Part shown: positions 1 through 14,450 of the stretch, piece by piece
How positions within the stretch are numbered: the first letter of the stretch is position 1
Layout: the number at the start of each line of letters is the position of its first letter
Source: Argopecten irradians
Taxonomy: Eukaryota; Mollusca; Bivalvia; Pectinida; Pectinidae
Direction: 5' to 3'
Assembly (NCBI RefSeq): GCF_041381155.1
Contig: NC_091134.1
Span: 40,569,338-40,633,337, forward strand
DNA: 64,000 nucleotides
Notes under the pieces: generated by a model
What the model saw: the letters and a program-made list of their open reading frames with translations, nothing else
Database searches by the model: none
What the model was told of the DNA's origin: nothing
Made by a program: the position numbers and the translations under genes

Positions 1-819
1 CAACTTTATCACTTTTCATTTCATAGAATCCTGCATTTGCGTAACAAAATTATCCCTCAAATACAGGACTATTACTCAAATGCAGGACTATCCTGCATAT
101 ACGGGATTGTCCCCAACCTGATATAGGGGACAGGCTGTGACACACTTGTGAAATTAGATGCACTGTTAGGCCGCGGGAACTAACACGGGTTCCTTGTAAA
201 TTTGGATTTTCCTGTTTACACGTTCTTACTTCCATATAAGTAGCTCGGCTGTTTACGAAGACGTGGACATAAATGATGTATATAGGATTTATAGAGGTCT
301 GTGTAGTGTGTACCCCCCCCCCCCTCCACCACACGCATACACAAACAGTGCAAGTGTAATGTACATCATTACCATACAGTCACAGTCCATCCCAATCACA
401 ATACAAAATGATACATCAATCACATTCCATTCATCCAAACCAAATTGTGCAAACAGTTTTTCATTATTTCAGAAATTAGTCAAGTTATCTATAATCATGG
501 TGGTGTTTTAGGTGTTGACACTGAAAACACTGACCAATATGTCTGTCACTAGCTGTTTATAGTGTTCATTGTGTTGTGAACTCACCTGTTCGTGTTTACC
601 TTTCAGTTTGCTCAAACTTATCAGTTGTCATGTACTATCTGCTACATGACTTATATATAAATATAATTGTATTTTAAGACTGATAAGTGAACACACCATA
701 TGTCAAATATATGACATAATTTTATTTGCTTATAAAAATGGTGTCTGTTAACTATCTGCACTAGCAGTTACTATATATGGATCATTATTTTGTTCACCAT
801 TGTGCATATATTGCAGGTT
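1..819. other. Non-coding stretch
   Basis: No coding exon or RNA gene is recognised here. The sequence is AT-rich with a short poly-C run near 306-318. It is probably intron 1 of, or upstream of, the MPHOSPH8 gene that begins to be visible at 20,693. Confidence 0.5.
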
Positions 820-1199
820 ATTTCATTTGCTATATCGCTGACAAATGGTGTTTTTTATATATCAAAAACAGAAGCAGACAAATTTGTATTTTTCTTCAGT
901 TACAAAACTTACTTTAATTACTTTACACCATTACCAATATTGAAAGGTTGGAGTTTCTTATTATTTGACTTTAAGAAAAAAAATATTAAATATTATTAAT
1001 TGCATCCCGAAAAAATTACATAGCACTATGACTTATATAGAATGAAGTACTTTTTGTTCATGTATCAAAAGCAAAATAAATAATTCTATATGTATTTTTG
1101 TATTAATTGGATATATATACATGATAAAATCGGGTTAAATATCAGTTGTTGTTCAAATGATGGATATCATATATGCTCTGTCGGCAGTCGAGTCTTTAA
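820..1199. mobile_element. MITE-like element, copy A (decayed left end)
   Basis: This is the most diverged of three related copies in the window (others at 5701-6066 and 28993-29356). It shares the order of motifs: a CGCTGACAAATG start near 835, an ACACCATTACCA block near 925, TGCATCCCGAAAAAATT near 1000, and a right end of ATATGCTCTGTCGGC followed by TCTTTAA. The left terminal inverted repeat is degraded, so the left border is approximate. It has no coding capacity, which fits a non-autonomous DNA element. Confidence 0.6.
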
Positions 1200-4100
1200 A
1201 TAAATAATCTTCTGTACATTTCTTATTCAAGATTTCTGATATAATTTCCCTGGATTCTCTTAAAACAATTATTGTATGTTATTCAAGTTTGAAAAATTAT
1301 GATTTAAATATTATTTTCAACCACATTGATCTATATTAAGTGCTGTTGTGAAAAACAACATCATAATATCATTCTGTTTTAATACTCTATCAAAATCTTT
1401 TGTTTGATTAATACATGTACCAATGTATTATGAAAATAATCTTTTACTGTATTATGTGTTCAGGTCCAGTATGGATGACAAGTTTCCACTTTTAATAATA
1501 AGATGTGTAGACAGGTTACTTTGTGACTTATTACTTTATAGTCTGTAACATATCTCCTACTTTACATTTTAAAATACATGTGAAGTCATGATTGCACATA
1601 TAGCTGTGTAATATTTCAAGTGTGAATTGGTTAATTTTTGATTCAGCAGTAGTACTAGTGACATTCTCAAGTCATGTCTTTAATTCAGTTTTTTTTTTTT
1701 GTGAGGGAAAAATTAAGACTTTTCCAATTACGAAATTATTTAAAACATGTACATTTCAGTAATCCTTTTTGTAATTTCTCACAATTTCATCTAATATTAT
1801 CTTAAATGTTAGTGAATCACAACATGTTTCTGACTTCTTTAAAAAGATCATTTGATGTTTTCATGGTTAAAAAGTTAATGAGAATGATGAACTTGTACGT
1901 TCATCCATGGGTTTTAGATGTATACATAAATTTGACACTTGGTTTTACAAGATTTTATCATGTGTAATATGAACATTAACAGCATAAAAGTAGCTAGGGT
2001 ATATTTGTGTTTAGTTGTTCACGCTGTCCGAAATTCGGTACACTAAGGACTTGTGGTTACTGGAAGATAGGTATATAATGGTAAAATTTTATTCCTGGGT
2101 TAAATACTTGAAATATGTCACCAAATGACAATGAGATAAGGTAGACACAATATATGAAGCCAGTGAGTCTAGACCTACAACATTGAATAGAATCCAGCTG
2201 CCAGGCCCTAGATATGTTTCAGCTGAATGCTTGTATATCATATTATCTCCCCTTATTTTGAAAAAAAGGATCAAATTGATATTAAGGAAAAAGTGAACTA
2301 GCTCAATTTAATTGACAATTTCAATTATATTGTTAATCTAGAGACTGATAATCATGATTATCAAGTCTAGATTTAGAGATCTTATATTCTATATACATGT
2401 ATATAGCATACCCTAGCTAGCTGCCTGATTCTGGGTCAAAGCGGAGACACATGGAATTAGGTCATGCATAAACAGTCAACAACTGTAGTAGAAAATCATA
2501 CTAATAATCTTTAAACTAATTCATTTAATTCCCGGGGTTGAGTCTGACACTCTTTGTAATTGCTTAAGGATATTATATAATTACCTAAATATGGCAAATT
2601 GCTTAATTACGGTATCTGACACAAATCAACATTTTTATATTGAAAAATATTAAACACAATTGTTATCATCTCATGTTCTCATCTGTCTTGCAAGCTGTGT
2701 ATGTGCCTGAAATTTGGTCATGACAAATCTTGCAGTTAGTACGCTTCTTAATTCAGCACTTTGAACCTTAGGTATAGTTATTCCATTATTATTACTAGGA
2801 CATGTATATAATTCACTGTTATCTATAACTTTTAGTATTGGTGCACCAACACTCCCTCTCGTAGAAGTATGCATGCTACTGGTTCAACTATACAAAGGTC
2901 AAGGTGTTTACCGTTTGACATAGTCATATTATAAAAGTCTTTGTTACCGCATGTATAGTAAAGCCTTCGATTATGATGTTATATACCGGTACACAGTAAA
3001 ACTGTAATCGTATTAAAGAATAAATTGAATTGAGCTGATTTAAATGAAAGTTTTTAACAAGTATTGATTACTACATAGAGTTAATTATAAGCTTACATTG
3101 AAGGTAATTGTAGTCATGTGCACATAATATTTATTTTGATAATGATAATCTCTACTTTGTAGTGACACAAAAAATATTATTGACTCTATTTGTTCAAATA
3201 TTTAAGTTCAAGCAATGAAGGAAAATCTTTACTCTGTGTATATACTGAAAACTTTTCTTCATAAGTTATTTAATTGCCAAAGTCAGACAAATTATGTAAA
3301 CAGTGAAACTTCATCTATAAAATCCATAATTCTGCTAACAGTTAGAGATCGGTAATTGATTGTGCCATGCAGACAAACAAGGGAAGGAACTTTGTTTAGA
3401 ATGGATCTGCTGGGCGACTGCTATAAATCATTATCATGCTTAAACCAGTTTGGCAGCAGAGACTGAAATGCCAGCAGCATCAACATTTCCTCATCCAAGG
3501 AAAGAAGGGAAACACACAGGATGTATACTGGTTGGCTGGTGATGCTGATTACCAATATGCAGGAGGGACGGAGAATCAAATCCTGTCACATGCAGTATTG
3601 ATCACAGCTTTCTGCATCACATGACCAACCAACGACAACCTGTACCCAGCCATATTTTAGTCGATATAGGCGAAGGAAAATTTGGAGAAAAATCATTAAC
3701 TCTAGAAGAAACAAATCTAAAATAATTCTGAACTATATCTCCATATGAAGAAAAAAAAATGTGTGTAATAATTAGCTCAAGCTAATAATATGGTTGATGT
3801 TAAGATTGAACTATTATTTGGTTTTTATTTTACTTTGGTGTAATGATTTGTCTAGAGAAATCTTCGTGTACATTTACTTTTTTTCCTGTATGTCAGCTGT
3901 TGCATCACATTTCCTTGTAATCTCTGTGTTGTAATAGACAGTGAAAAAAAATTACATTTTATATTTCACATACAGATTTAACAAAACTTACTAGGAAATA
4001 CAGATTTATCTAAAGAAAATAATGCTTGATTCCAGGTAAAATACTCCAGTCTTGCTGTCATGACTCAAGTGTAAATTGTTGATCTGGATAATGTTGTAAA

Positions 4101-5485
4101 AACATGTAAAGAAAGTGTTTATAATACTGACCTATCCCGTAATGTACAATGTATACATGAAAATATTTCCTGTGCCGTGAAGCATATACACAATTATCAG
4201 AACGTAGACGTGTGTATATAATAATCAGGGATCTATATACTTGTGTGTGGGCAGTGACATTGGATGACTAAGTGCTTCATTCTGTCTTTCCTGTCAACAT
4301 CTCGGTCCTTATAATGGTTTCAAGTGCTGTGGCCATTTTCATTTCTACTTGTCACATACCGCAAATATAAAGTTGCTTACCTTGTGGAGAATGGTACCTT
4401 TATTACCATATGTGAATAAAAGGAATTCAATTTCCTATCCCTTAGTGGCATTTAAGTTGAAATGAAAGAAAATTCCTGGCACATAATGTGTTTACACCAG
4501 ACAAAATTTGCTAATACTTGTTTTATTCAAAGTTTTAATTGCTCCGTTTAAATTTTGATCGAGGTAAAAAAAATCCAAACTTGTCTTACTTTTGTTTCAA
4601 GGTCGTAGCAGTTGATAAAGAATAAAAAGTCTAGATTAATTTGATGCTAGACCTAGTTCACCTTATTCATGTCGACCAACCATCTATAGTTCTAGATCTT
4701 TATATGTTGCAGGTGAACTGATAAAATCATATTTGGCCTATTTGGGTAAACTTCATGTATGTCAGTCAGTCATAACATCATTAATTACCTCCTCTACATG
4801 TACCTTTTAGTTTCTGATTTAAAGTGAATTGTCAGCATACATATTGTATCATACCCTATTGGTTATGTGTTATATTATTTTATTGAAGCTTTTGTATATA
4901 AGTTTATTAGCTTTGTATATAAGTTTCTGGTAAGTTGCCTTATGTATTTCGCCAAAGGCTATTTTTATCAATACACCAAGCCAAATAATGTTAAGAAAAT
5001 ATTGATTTTAGTTGAAAATTAGTATATGTATAAGTTATCTGTGTAAAAGTCAGCAGGGGCTCAGAAAAAGGAAATTCAGAAAAAAAAATATGTACATGAC
5101 ATAATAGACATATATGTTTGTCATACATACAACCATTTAAGGAAAATTATAGAACTGATCATGAGTTAGATGAGTTTTTACCCCACTATTGGCCATATAT
5201 TTGTTGTTCTTGCTTAAATTGCTCTGGCAGCTGTAATTCAATTTGATATGATGAAACAAAACATAGCTGTGGTTTTCTGCAGGAACTCTGGCTTTCTATA
5301 TGCATAAAGTTTCCTCTAAAATCTAGTAGCTTTATAAATGACAATAATTAGTAGAAGATGATGTTTGTTAAGTTGAGATAATGTAATTAAGCTCAAGTTT
5401 AAAGTACTTTGATATAAAAATAATGAGTGGTATGATTTGTAAATGTCGCCATCAGAATTTGTTGACTTCATATGATCAGTCTTAT
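1200..5485. other. Non-coding stretch without recognised genes
   Basis: About 4.3 kb of AT-rich sequence with stop codons in all frames and no recognisable protein similarity. I found no splice-bounded exon matching the missing N-terminus of MPHOSPH8. The 62-codon open frame at 3436-3624 has no family resemblance that I recognise. Confidence 0.45.
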
Positions 5486-5702
5486 ACTAAGCCAATATAG
5501 GATACCTCATTATTTTACTAAGCCAATATAGGATACTTCATTGTTTTACTAAGCCAATATAGGATACCTCATTATTTTACTAAGCCAATATAGGATACCT
5601 CATTATTTTACTAAGCCAATATAGGATACTGCATTGTTTTACTAAGCCAATATAGGATACCTCAATATTTTACTAAGCCAATATAGGATACCGCATTGTT
5701 TT
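5486..5702. repeat. 31-bp tandem repeat, about 7 copies
   Basis: Seven consecutive units of 31 bp, each starting ACTAAGCCAATATAGGATAC. The copies differ mainly in the CTCATTATTTT / TTCATTGTTTT / CGCATTGTTTT tail. The last unit runs directly into the left terminal inverted repeat of the MITE-like element at 5701. Confidence 0.9.
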
Positions 5703-6066
5703 AAAGATGCTCCATCGCTGACAAATGATATTTTTTTCACTATTAAAAACAGGAGCAGACGATTGCGTATTTTTCTTCAGTTACAAAAGTTACTTACTTA
5801 ACACCATTACCACCATTGAAAAGTTTGAGCTTCTTATTTTACTTCAATTTAGAAATATGAAAAAATAATTAATTGCATCCCGAAAAAATTCTGTGGTACT
5901 ATATCCTATATGGAATGAAGTGCTGATTGTACATGCACCAAAGGTAAAATAAATTGTTTTATGTTATTTTTTGTGTTAATTAGACATAAATATACACGAT
6001 TAAACACCAATCATTGTTCAAATGATGAATATCATTTATGCTCTGTCAGCGGTGGAGCATCTTTAA
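5701..6066. mobile_element. MITE-like element, copy B (intact ends)
   Basis: A 366-bp element with terminal inverted repeats. The left end reads TTAAAGATGCTCCATCGCTG and the right end is its near-perfect reverse complement, GCGGTGGAGCATCTTTAA. It is closely related along its length to 28993-29356 and more distantly to 820-1199. There is no open reading frame of note. The size, inverted ends and multiple copies fit a non-autonomous DNA transposon; the parent transposase family is not identified. Confidence 0.8.
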
Positions 6067-9000
6067 CAGTTGTCCTTCATAAAAAAATGAAAGCAAATTT
6101 TTCAAATCAATATATGTTCTAGTCCCTGTTTATTTTCATTTATCTCTATTCAATTTGATGTTAACCTTCTCATTTATTTCTGTTAAAAATCCTGTTTTTA
6201 ACCTGTGTTATAATGACCATTGATTACAAACATGATGAAGCACTGAGACCTCCTGTGATTTTTACGTTCAACAAAATTACTATTAATTGCGTTCGGTTCT
6301 GCCAACAAGAATGAAATGTGTATGCTGAATGTAATTTACAATGTGTCTGATCCAGCTTTGATGCTCTGACTCTATTGGTGAAAAAACCAAGTGACACTCC
6401 TCTATGTTGCCATGGTTACGTTATGAAGTTTTTGCATTAAATAGAAATACAGACAAGGTCTCGGAGGGAGACTCCTTCACTGTCACACACAGTTCTAATC
6501 TAGGCCAGCTGTGAACTGATGCAGTCGCGCAAAATCAACATAATTCATTGTCAACATCCTAATTTATGATTTAAAAAAAAAAAAATAAAAATTCAAATAT
6601 TCACTTTAATTTTTCCACGCCACAAGTGCATAGTGCTTAGGGTCAAGTTGTGACAGAATTTGGTAAACATGTATGTATATACGGGTATGTAATGTGTGCT
6701 TACATATATCACAAGAATGATAAATTCTTAGTGATGCATATGCATATCTTAAATGATCTGAATAACTGAATTTGCTGTATGTAGTTTCCTTTAATTCCAG
6801 GTAGTGAAAAATCATCCCTAGACAATTTAGTTTTGTACAAATGAGTTATGTAACATGCGTTACAAATTCTTGTGTACACACAATGGTTGGATATTGATTG
6901 TGTACACCCAATACAATGCGTGACCCTATCTGGGATCCAATCACTTCTCTACAGTGTAGAGAGAATGGTGCCAGACCATAGGCTGTGGTAGTGCAGCTAT
7001 ACTGGATACCCTACAGCAAATACAAAACACTTTGCTACTTCATTGTTATAACTTGATGATCAAAGATTTGTCAACTTAATGAAATAATAGATCGTCCTTA
7101 AATTTAAAAAAAAAAGATTCAAATTTGAAGTCAATTTAAGTCCGTTAACCTTTCACCACTGAAGAAACATTTGAATTATTTTTATTCTAAGACTGGGAAA
7201 GTTCATTATAGCATTTCAGGGGTGATTACAGACCAGTTAAGTGTTCAAGACTAAAAGCTGACAGTTATAGATCTTTTAATAGTTGTGTTTTAATTTGTTT
7301 GCATCTTTATACAATATAAATATGAAAAGTCTAGATCAACACATTACATTTTATCCAGGGCATTTATATAAAGTTCAATCGTGAAGAGATTTTGATCATT
7401 TATTGAACAACTCTTAAGTCAAATTTTTAAGTTATTTTTGTGATTTTTATGTAAGAAATAACACAATGTAGACTTGTGGTTAGTAGATAAGCCATTGAGG
7501 CTTTCAAATGTAAGGGCTTTAGAACACATGGTGCTTTAGTTTTGGTAATCCCAGAATGTTAGTTCTGACTCTTTGATTGAGATTTCACAGGGTATTTGGG
7601 AACGCCATTCGTTTTTTCTCATATTTCGCATCATCTGCCTTTTTCAAGAATTTCATGTTCAATGCTGGCAAGTTCTCATATTGGATAACTTCCATCATGT
7701 TTTTTGATCATTTTGTAAAAGGAAGGAACTTGTGTCTTCCTTCTTTCAGTTGGATAAAGCCTCGGAATGTGAATTGGATAAGTCAGGGAACGGGAACTCC
7801 ATGATCATAAAAAAGGAATAAAATCGGCAATGATAGCTAGTTGCAGGTGGGAAAAATAGAATTTGGGAAAATGCAAATGAAAAACATCTATTCCCTTTTG
7901 CTTGATCACAGATCTGCTATCACTTAATAAAAGTATTGATAGAAAAGTGAAATATAATACAGAGATTTGGGATATACAAGACGTTATGTTCAGTGTAAAT
8001 TTTCAACTTGAAATTATATTTTGAAAACGTCGCTATAACACATTTGGATCATAAACCAGGTACCAGTATTTACACTGAAATATCATACAATCTTTACACC
8101 TGGTTTAGTTTTGAAGGTAGCGTTGGTCAAGGTGAAAGATAATATATGACCATGCATGGCTCCATATAAAAATGTGCAAGATAAATAAATATACATGGAG
8201 ACTCGCAAATTAAACATAAAGCTAAATATATTGCAGTTAATACAGTGCTAAATTATATTGATATAATAATATGACTGATGTATATATATGGTTGGGAGGG
8301 GGAGTGGGTGGTAGGGAGGGATTTATGTGTAGTGTATAAATCAATAGTCTGGTTACCACCCTACACACACAACACACTGGGCCTACACTTCTACACTGGA
8401 AGCTGCTGCTGATGCTGCTGCACACAATTTTGTCTACTCAGCTGCTGAAACAAAAATCTATACAAACTCCTCACAAGTTTTCCATTGCTAAGATAATCAT
8501 ACTCCCTACTCTTATGATACTTTCCTCTAACACATTCAGAAATGCAATTTTACCAATATTTTTTCATTCTCTGCTTCTTCTGGGGGAAGGAAATAAGTTC
8601 ATTTATTTCACTGTTGTTGTCGTAATGGGAATTTAGGAGTTATAATCATCATTCTATTATCGTGGTTTTTGAAGATTTAAACACTTGGGAATGGATATGG
8701 GTATTAATCACACCTGTAGCTGGAAGAAATGATGTCGTCATCTTTTGATCGATATATAGTATTCCTAAAGTTCAAATATGGCTGGTTTTCAATTTACCAG
8801 TCTTTCCATCTTGGTTATAATGTAAATCAGTTAGAAATTAAGAAAAGTTTAAATAATGATCTTTGCTAATTTTTTTGAAGAGAGTCATTGTTTATGTTCA
8901 ATTATTAACAGTTAGCAATTCAATAGGGTCATGTATAGATATATATGAAAGGTTTACATAGGTGAAGGAAAGCTAGAGTACCTGGTGAAAAACCACCGAC

Positions 9001-12000
9001 CTACAGTCATGATTAGGAGTACCTGGCAACTGCCCCAGATCTATATATAGACCAGAAGTTTTGATATTATTATGTGTGGTATAACATTTTGGATGATGGC
9101 AGATTATGTACCTGAATTTGAAATTGAGCCCATATACTTCCTAGCTTGAGGCCAGACCTGTCTAAGCTAGGTGTACATGTATATCTATGTGATGTCATGA
9201 TGATAATGTTTCTAAAGGCAAGCTGCAGTTCTGTACATCAACAAGTCTGGGCTGTGCAATTTTATATTTACGAAAAAATGAAAATTCTGCCAAGCAACGT
9301 GTAATTTTTCTATTCGGTGTGAACATTTTGACAAGAGCTATCCCTTGCCTTCAGTAAATAACCGTCTTGAGAATGTTCATCATTCTTGATGTGAAGAATG
9401 TTAGGCCTACAGTATGCATTAGTTATATATTAGAATAAAAGTAGATAATTTCACTTAACATCCATCATTCATTGAATATGATAGTTAAATGTCATCTTTG
9501 TTATTTTACAAAAAAAAAAAAAAAAAAACATGTTCACATGTCATTCAGGTAGGAATAAAATTGTTGAATGAAAACTACATAACGTCAATGCAGCAATGCC
9601 TCAAAACATTCATAAATGAGCTAATTATAAATGATAAAGTATGAACTACGGCGCAGTTTTCCATGTTTTACACACCACATTTTATGCAATATAGTCGTGC
9701 ACATATATATGCATACCTTCATTCAGGAAAGAATAAATACGGTATGTATAAGATATAGTACAGCGGATAACATTGATGGGCCTGTGCCATCTACAATGTG
9801 ACAGGGTAATTTAAACAGTATATTTAATATATATATACGCTTTTTCTTTTGTTGATTTCACCATCCTAGATTAAATTCTAGATTATGAAATGCATTTACA
9901 GAAAGGTAAACTATGAAATGGTATGTAACCTTACATCACTGCATGGCTGTAAAGATATGCTTTTGAATTGAAGTGTGTATAGATTAACAAAGTCTTTTGT
10001 TGCGAGAAAGTCATCAACATGAAACTTTTTCTATTTCCTGTTGGTAATCAGCTATTTTATGTTGAGTACATGTTTAAGGCAATTTTACATTTTTATCATG
10101 TGATAAATCTGATCTAGAGCCTTGGCATTTTACATTTTATGCATAAGAGATAGCTACTATTTTTCCATTTGATGAATTAGAATCCTATTTTGCTAAAAAA
10201 TCATTGTTTTTGTCAAAAATTTATTCATGAATTGAATTTGTTGCAATATTATGTTGTGCTTTTTAACCACAAGATATACTAGATAATTGATTTTGATTTC
10301 AATTTGATACTTTGCACATACGGTACTGATATGTGTCAATGAATTCAAGAATATTTATGTGCAGTGTTTGTACAAGCAGTCTGATACATACCTGTCTTTT
10401 GATTCTGTCCAATGCTGTCCTTTTACTCAGCATAACATTAACAGACACTGTTGCCATGGAATTTATCTCAATTACTCAACTTTATATTGTTAGTGCCACT
10501 GTTGATTGTAGTAGGAAGGAGATTTAAATCCATACTCCTAATCTAAATTATAGTGTATTATCTGTTTTATTATAATAATGGTGGATCAGTGTAAATGTGA
10601 CTTTTTCCTTATAAATGATAAGTTATATGTTTTTGTTGAAAAGCACAAATAGAGCTAGATTACATAATAAACCTGGTTATTACAATCTTTTGTGGTTTGA
10701 TTGGTGCACGCACATCTAATAATCTTACAGTGCTGTAAGGATGCAGTAGTTCTCCACTACCATGTCCTACTTTGCATTTGAAAAGTCTGGGTTTTGTACA
10801 TAAAATGTCTCAAATGAATTCAGGATCTGTTTTAGATTTTAGAGGAAATACATTATATCGCACAGTGTTTTGCTTTCGTTTATGCTGCAGGAACAATAGT
10901 TGCATTTATAGTTATAGCATTGCACGTCGTAATCAATTATATGTTGAATTGATCCAGTTAATTGCTCAGAGCTTGGTATTGGTGAGGATATGCTGCAACA
11001 CAATTTATTTTGACCAGAGAGGAATTTTCTGAAAGTGTACATTGATCTACCAATTCAAAATATTGCTTTATTGACATTTCTGTTGCTATTGAATGTTTGT
11101 ACATGGACATTTGACCTAGTTTAAAAGGCGGTATAAACTTTTTATGGTAGTAATTGTGGCTGACAGGTGGTTTCTGTAAAGAATTAGCCTAAAGAAAGCA
11201 TATTTTACCCAATTTGACATTTTGACATTACAGCCAGGTGGTCTATTTTGTTGGGAATGTATAGATGTGTTTCTCTTGTTTATATATCTGTTTCATTTAT
11301 GGGGCTACATGTTGGAGGTCTTGCAGAAATTTCTCTTCTAGATTTCTAACTTATTATATATGTGTGGTGGAAATGTTTGACGATGTAATGATATGAGTCT
11401 ATAAGCTAACAATACATTTTTATGGTTGTCAATCTACATGTATACTCTGTTGTCCTGGACCCATGTTTCCTTGCATTGTCAGGTTTACCAGCTTCCAGAC
11501 GAATTGGTAATAAATTGGTGTGAGTGTGTGTGTTGTTCTCACAGTCAGCCTGCTGCTACTGAAGATGTGTGTCATTATGTCAGTCAGTCTCACCATCTAT
11601 TTATAGTAACTAGAGTGTACACACATTCCAACCAGTACATGCTTACTAAAAACCATAACAGACCCCATCTGTTCTGTGAGTGTGTGTATGTGTGTATATT
11701 ATTTCCATTATGAGATATTTTGAACAAAACATTCAAGGATCAACAGATTAATGTATGAAAAAAAATTTTAATTCAAAGAAACTATATACCACTATTACAT
11801 CTACCTGGTTTGAGCTTTGGGTATGGCCAGTGGTACTGTTAAGATATGTTCATGCAGACATAAGCAAAATACAAGCTTTTCCTTCTCTGAGACTTGCACA
11901 TTTGAAACCCTGGGTTAATTTCCAAATACTAAACGAATGTGGATTGTTTTCCTGTGACTTAAATTTCCACCATCTTCTACACTTCCATGTTTAAAATGTT

Positions 12001-14316
12001 CCGAAAATGTCATCAAACAAACCTAAAAAAATCTACTGTATCAAACCAAATGCCACTGATATCTAGCTATTATTTATATCTTATTTCATCATATAATATT
12101 TTGCCTGCATAAAATTCTCTAAATCAGAATAATCATTTCATTATTCAATGTTTTCAATCTTGAGTGTCGGCATGGTATGCAAATAATGTGCTTAAAATGT
12201 TTAAAGTACGGTATACAGTACACATAATATATGTAGTCATCTCGATCTCATTAAAAACATCATGCTGATGGTCCTAGCAGAATATAATATCACGAAAAAT
12301 AATACATAACAGTACTACTATCTTAACAAATGACAGCTGACTAAGAATGTCTGGTTGAAGCAGATATTTAGCATAATATGTTTGCATGATAAAGCCAAGA
12401 AGTTGCTAATAAAAAGAAGGAAGTAGAATACATTACTTATTCAAAATAGTATAAAGTCTGACTTGTTGAAGAAATGTTGCACTGCATATTTGTTTTGGTT
12501 TTTACCCGATCTGCATGCCATGTTAGAGGGGTTGCCAATAATTACATGTCATAATGTGCATCTTGGCACAGTGGTACAGGGTGTGGCTGGGATTGTTTAT
12601 TATTTCCGGCAGGCTATTTTGGTACACAAAACACCTGTGCAGGTGTAAATAAAGTGTAGTTAGCTAGTAACATATTTTGACATGTCAAGAGATTGGAGAT
12701 AATTTCTGTCAGCAAATCTGAGAAACATGTGTTACTAGTTATAATTACATAATTGTGAAAAGACGTAAGCTTTAAATTAGTTTTGTGGACAGTTTTTCCT
12801 TTTATAATATAAACAAATATAAATGATGTCTACCTCTTTCAAGGTTGACCATATAGCAGATTAACTGAAAATAAATCATCTCAGACCCAAGAATTTTTTA
12901 AGACCTTCTTAACTTTTTTCTTGATTATCTCCCCTTAGTATAACTCTTTTAGAAAGGATATTATAGATAAAAAAATCAAAAACTCGGTTTCATATACATG
13001 TTGTCCTGTAAATTGTTGACTATACATACTAGTACTAGTCCATATAGATACAGGATGTGTAGAAATGAATGATGAGCGTGTATAAATTCTGTGGAGGTGA
13101 TTCACCCCTCGACTTACCCACAAGGCCATTCAGCTGCCTGGAGTCATTATCATATGGTAACGAGGATCTTCTTCAGTTTATCCTCTTCCCCTATACTGGT
13201 AACCAAACACAGGTAGTCTTTTTATCACTTGATTATATGACATGAACTTCATATGATATAAACGACCAGAAATAAATTTACACACTACTGGAAACAATTT
13301 TTCAACAGTGTAAAATATGATATGGTATTTGATTTTCTGAAAAAAAATAAGAAACAATACCAAAATGTGTTATCGCTTCAAATTGAACATAATCAGTTAC
13401 ATCACGTACAGGTATATATATATATATATATGCTATCACAGATTTATCGAAGGGGATATAAATTGTTCTTATTGTATTGCAATATATTTGTTTCTTCCTA
13501 TGTCTATACAATATAGTATGGATCTCGTTGATCAAAGTGTGTTTGAAGCATTTCTTTGTCAACACCTACTGGAAAACAATGGTACTGGCGTCACAGTAGT
13601 TTAAGATCGGTCATCTTGGGTTAATGTTTCCCAAGGATAAATATTTGGAGTTCACAGTTAGGTGTGTGCCCATCTGGTTAGGGGAGTTCATTACACACAC
13701 AGCTGATCGATTCAAATCGACATTTCAATAATGCATAGCAATTTAGATTTTGTAGATTTTGGAATTTTTCCATGTTTTTGATAGCTTTTGTGTGTACTTG
13801 AACAAAGCTTTGTTTTTATTTTAGTCAAGGATTTTGTTATTTTGCGACTGAATGAGTTATATAAATATATATGTACTGACCTTGTGCTGAAAATGGTTTG
13901 TCCAAAAATGTTTTAGAATCTTGGCAAAGTGTTATATTTTCCAAGAAAAGGTTAAAATATTACACTTAAATTTTGAGATAGAGGGTTATCGTATCTGTCC
14001 AGTAATGATTATCTGATGGAAAAAAATTCAATGTTGAGATTGAAAAGTTTGTTACACATGTACAGTCAAACGTTGATTTCTGTAAAGAGCACCCAAGGGA
14101 CAAAGAAGAATGTACTTAATACACTCAAAATTAAATTTGTGATGAAAATGGCCATTTGGGACCACATATTTTATTAATATTATTATTTTATAAAGGATGA
14201 TCTTCCTACAGATCGAGGTCACCAGGTTGCTAAGATAGGTATTTTAATTACTGTACTTTTAATATCCATGGGCCTTAATATATATGAGCTTATAGACCTA
14301 TTTTTATTGCAAGATG
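6067..14316. other. Non-coding stretch without recognised genes
   Basis: About 8.2 kb with only short, unrelated open frames. It contains simple A-runs (near 9511-9528) and a short TA run (near 13413). At 8985-9043 two fragments containing GAGTACCTGG occur; the second, GGAGTACCTGGCAACTGCC, resembles the SINE-like piece at 52978. No exon with protein similarity was recognised on either strand. Confidence 0.4.
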
Positions 14317-14450
14317 CATCTAAATTTGGAATTTGGAATTCTTTGCCTACTTGCCCCCCCCCCCCCCCCCCCCCCATCTAAATTTGGAATTTGGAATTCT
14401 TTGCGCCACCCCCCACCCCCCACCCCCCACCCACCCCCACCCACCCACCT
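14317..14450. repeat. 58-bp duplication with long poly-C and C-rich tract
   Basis: A block beginning CATCTAAATTTGGAATTTGG at 14317 recurs at 14375, an offset of 58 bp. Between the copies is an uninterrupted run of about 22 C residues. After the second copy comes a tract of C6-A and C3-A steps to about 14450. The complementary strand is therefore strongly G-rich, with G-quadruplex potential. Confidence 0.85.

Noticed and set aside
3436..3624. 62-codon open frame considered as a missing MPHOSPH8 first exon
   Set aside because: No chromodomain-start motif and no suitable phase-0 donor at its end.
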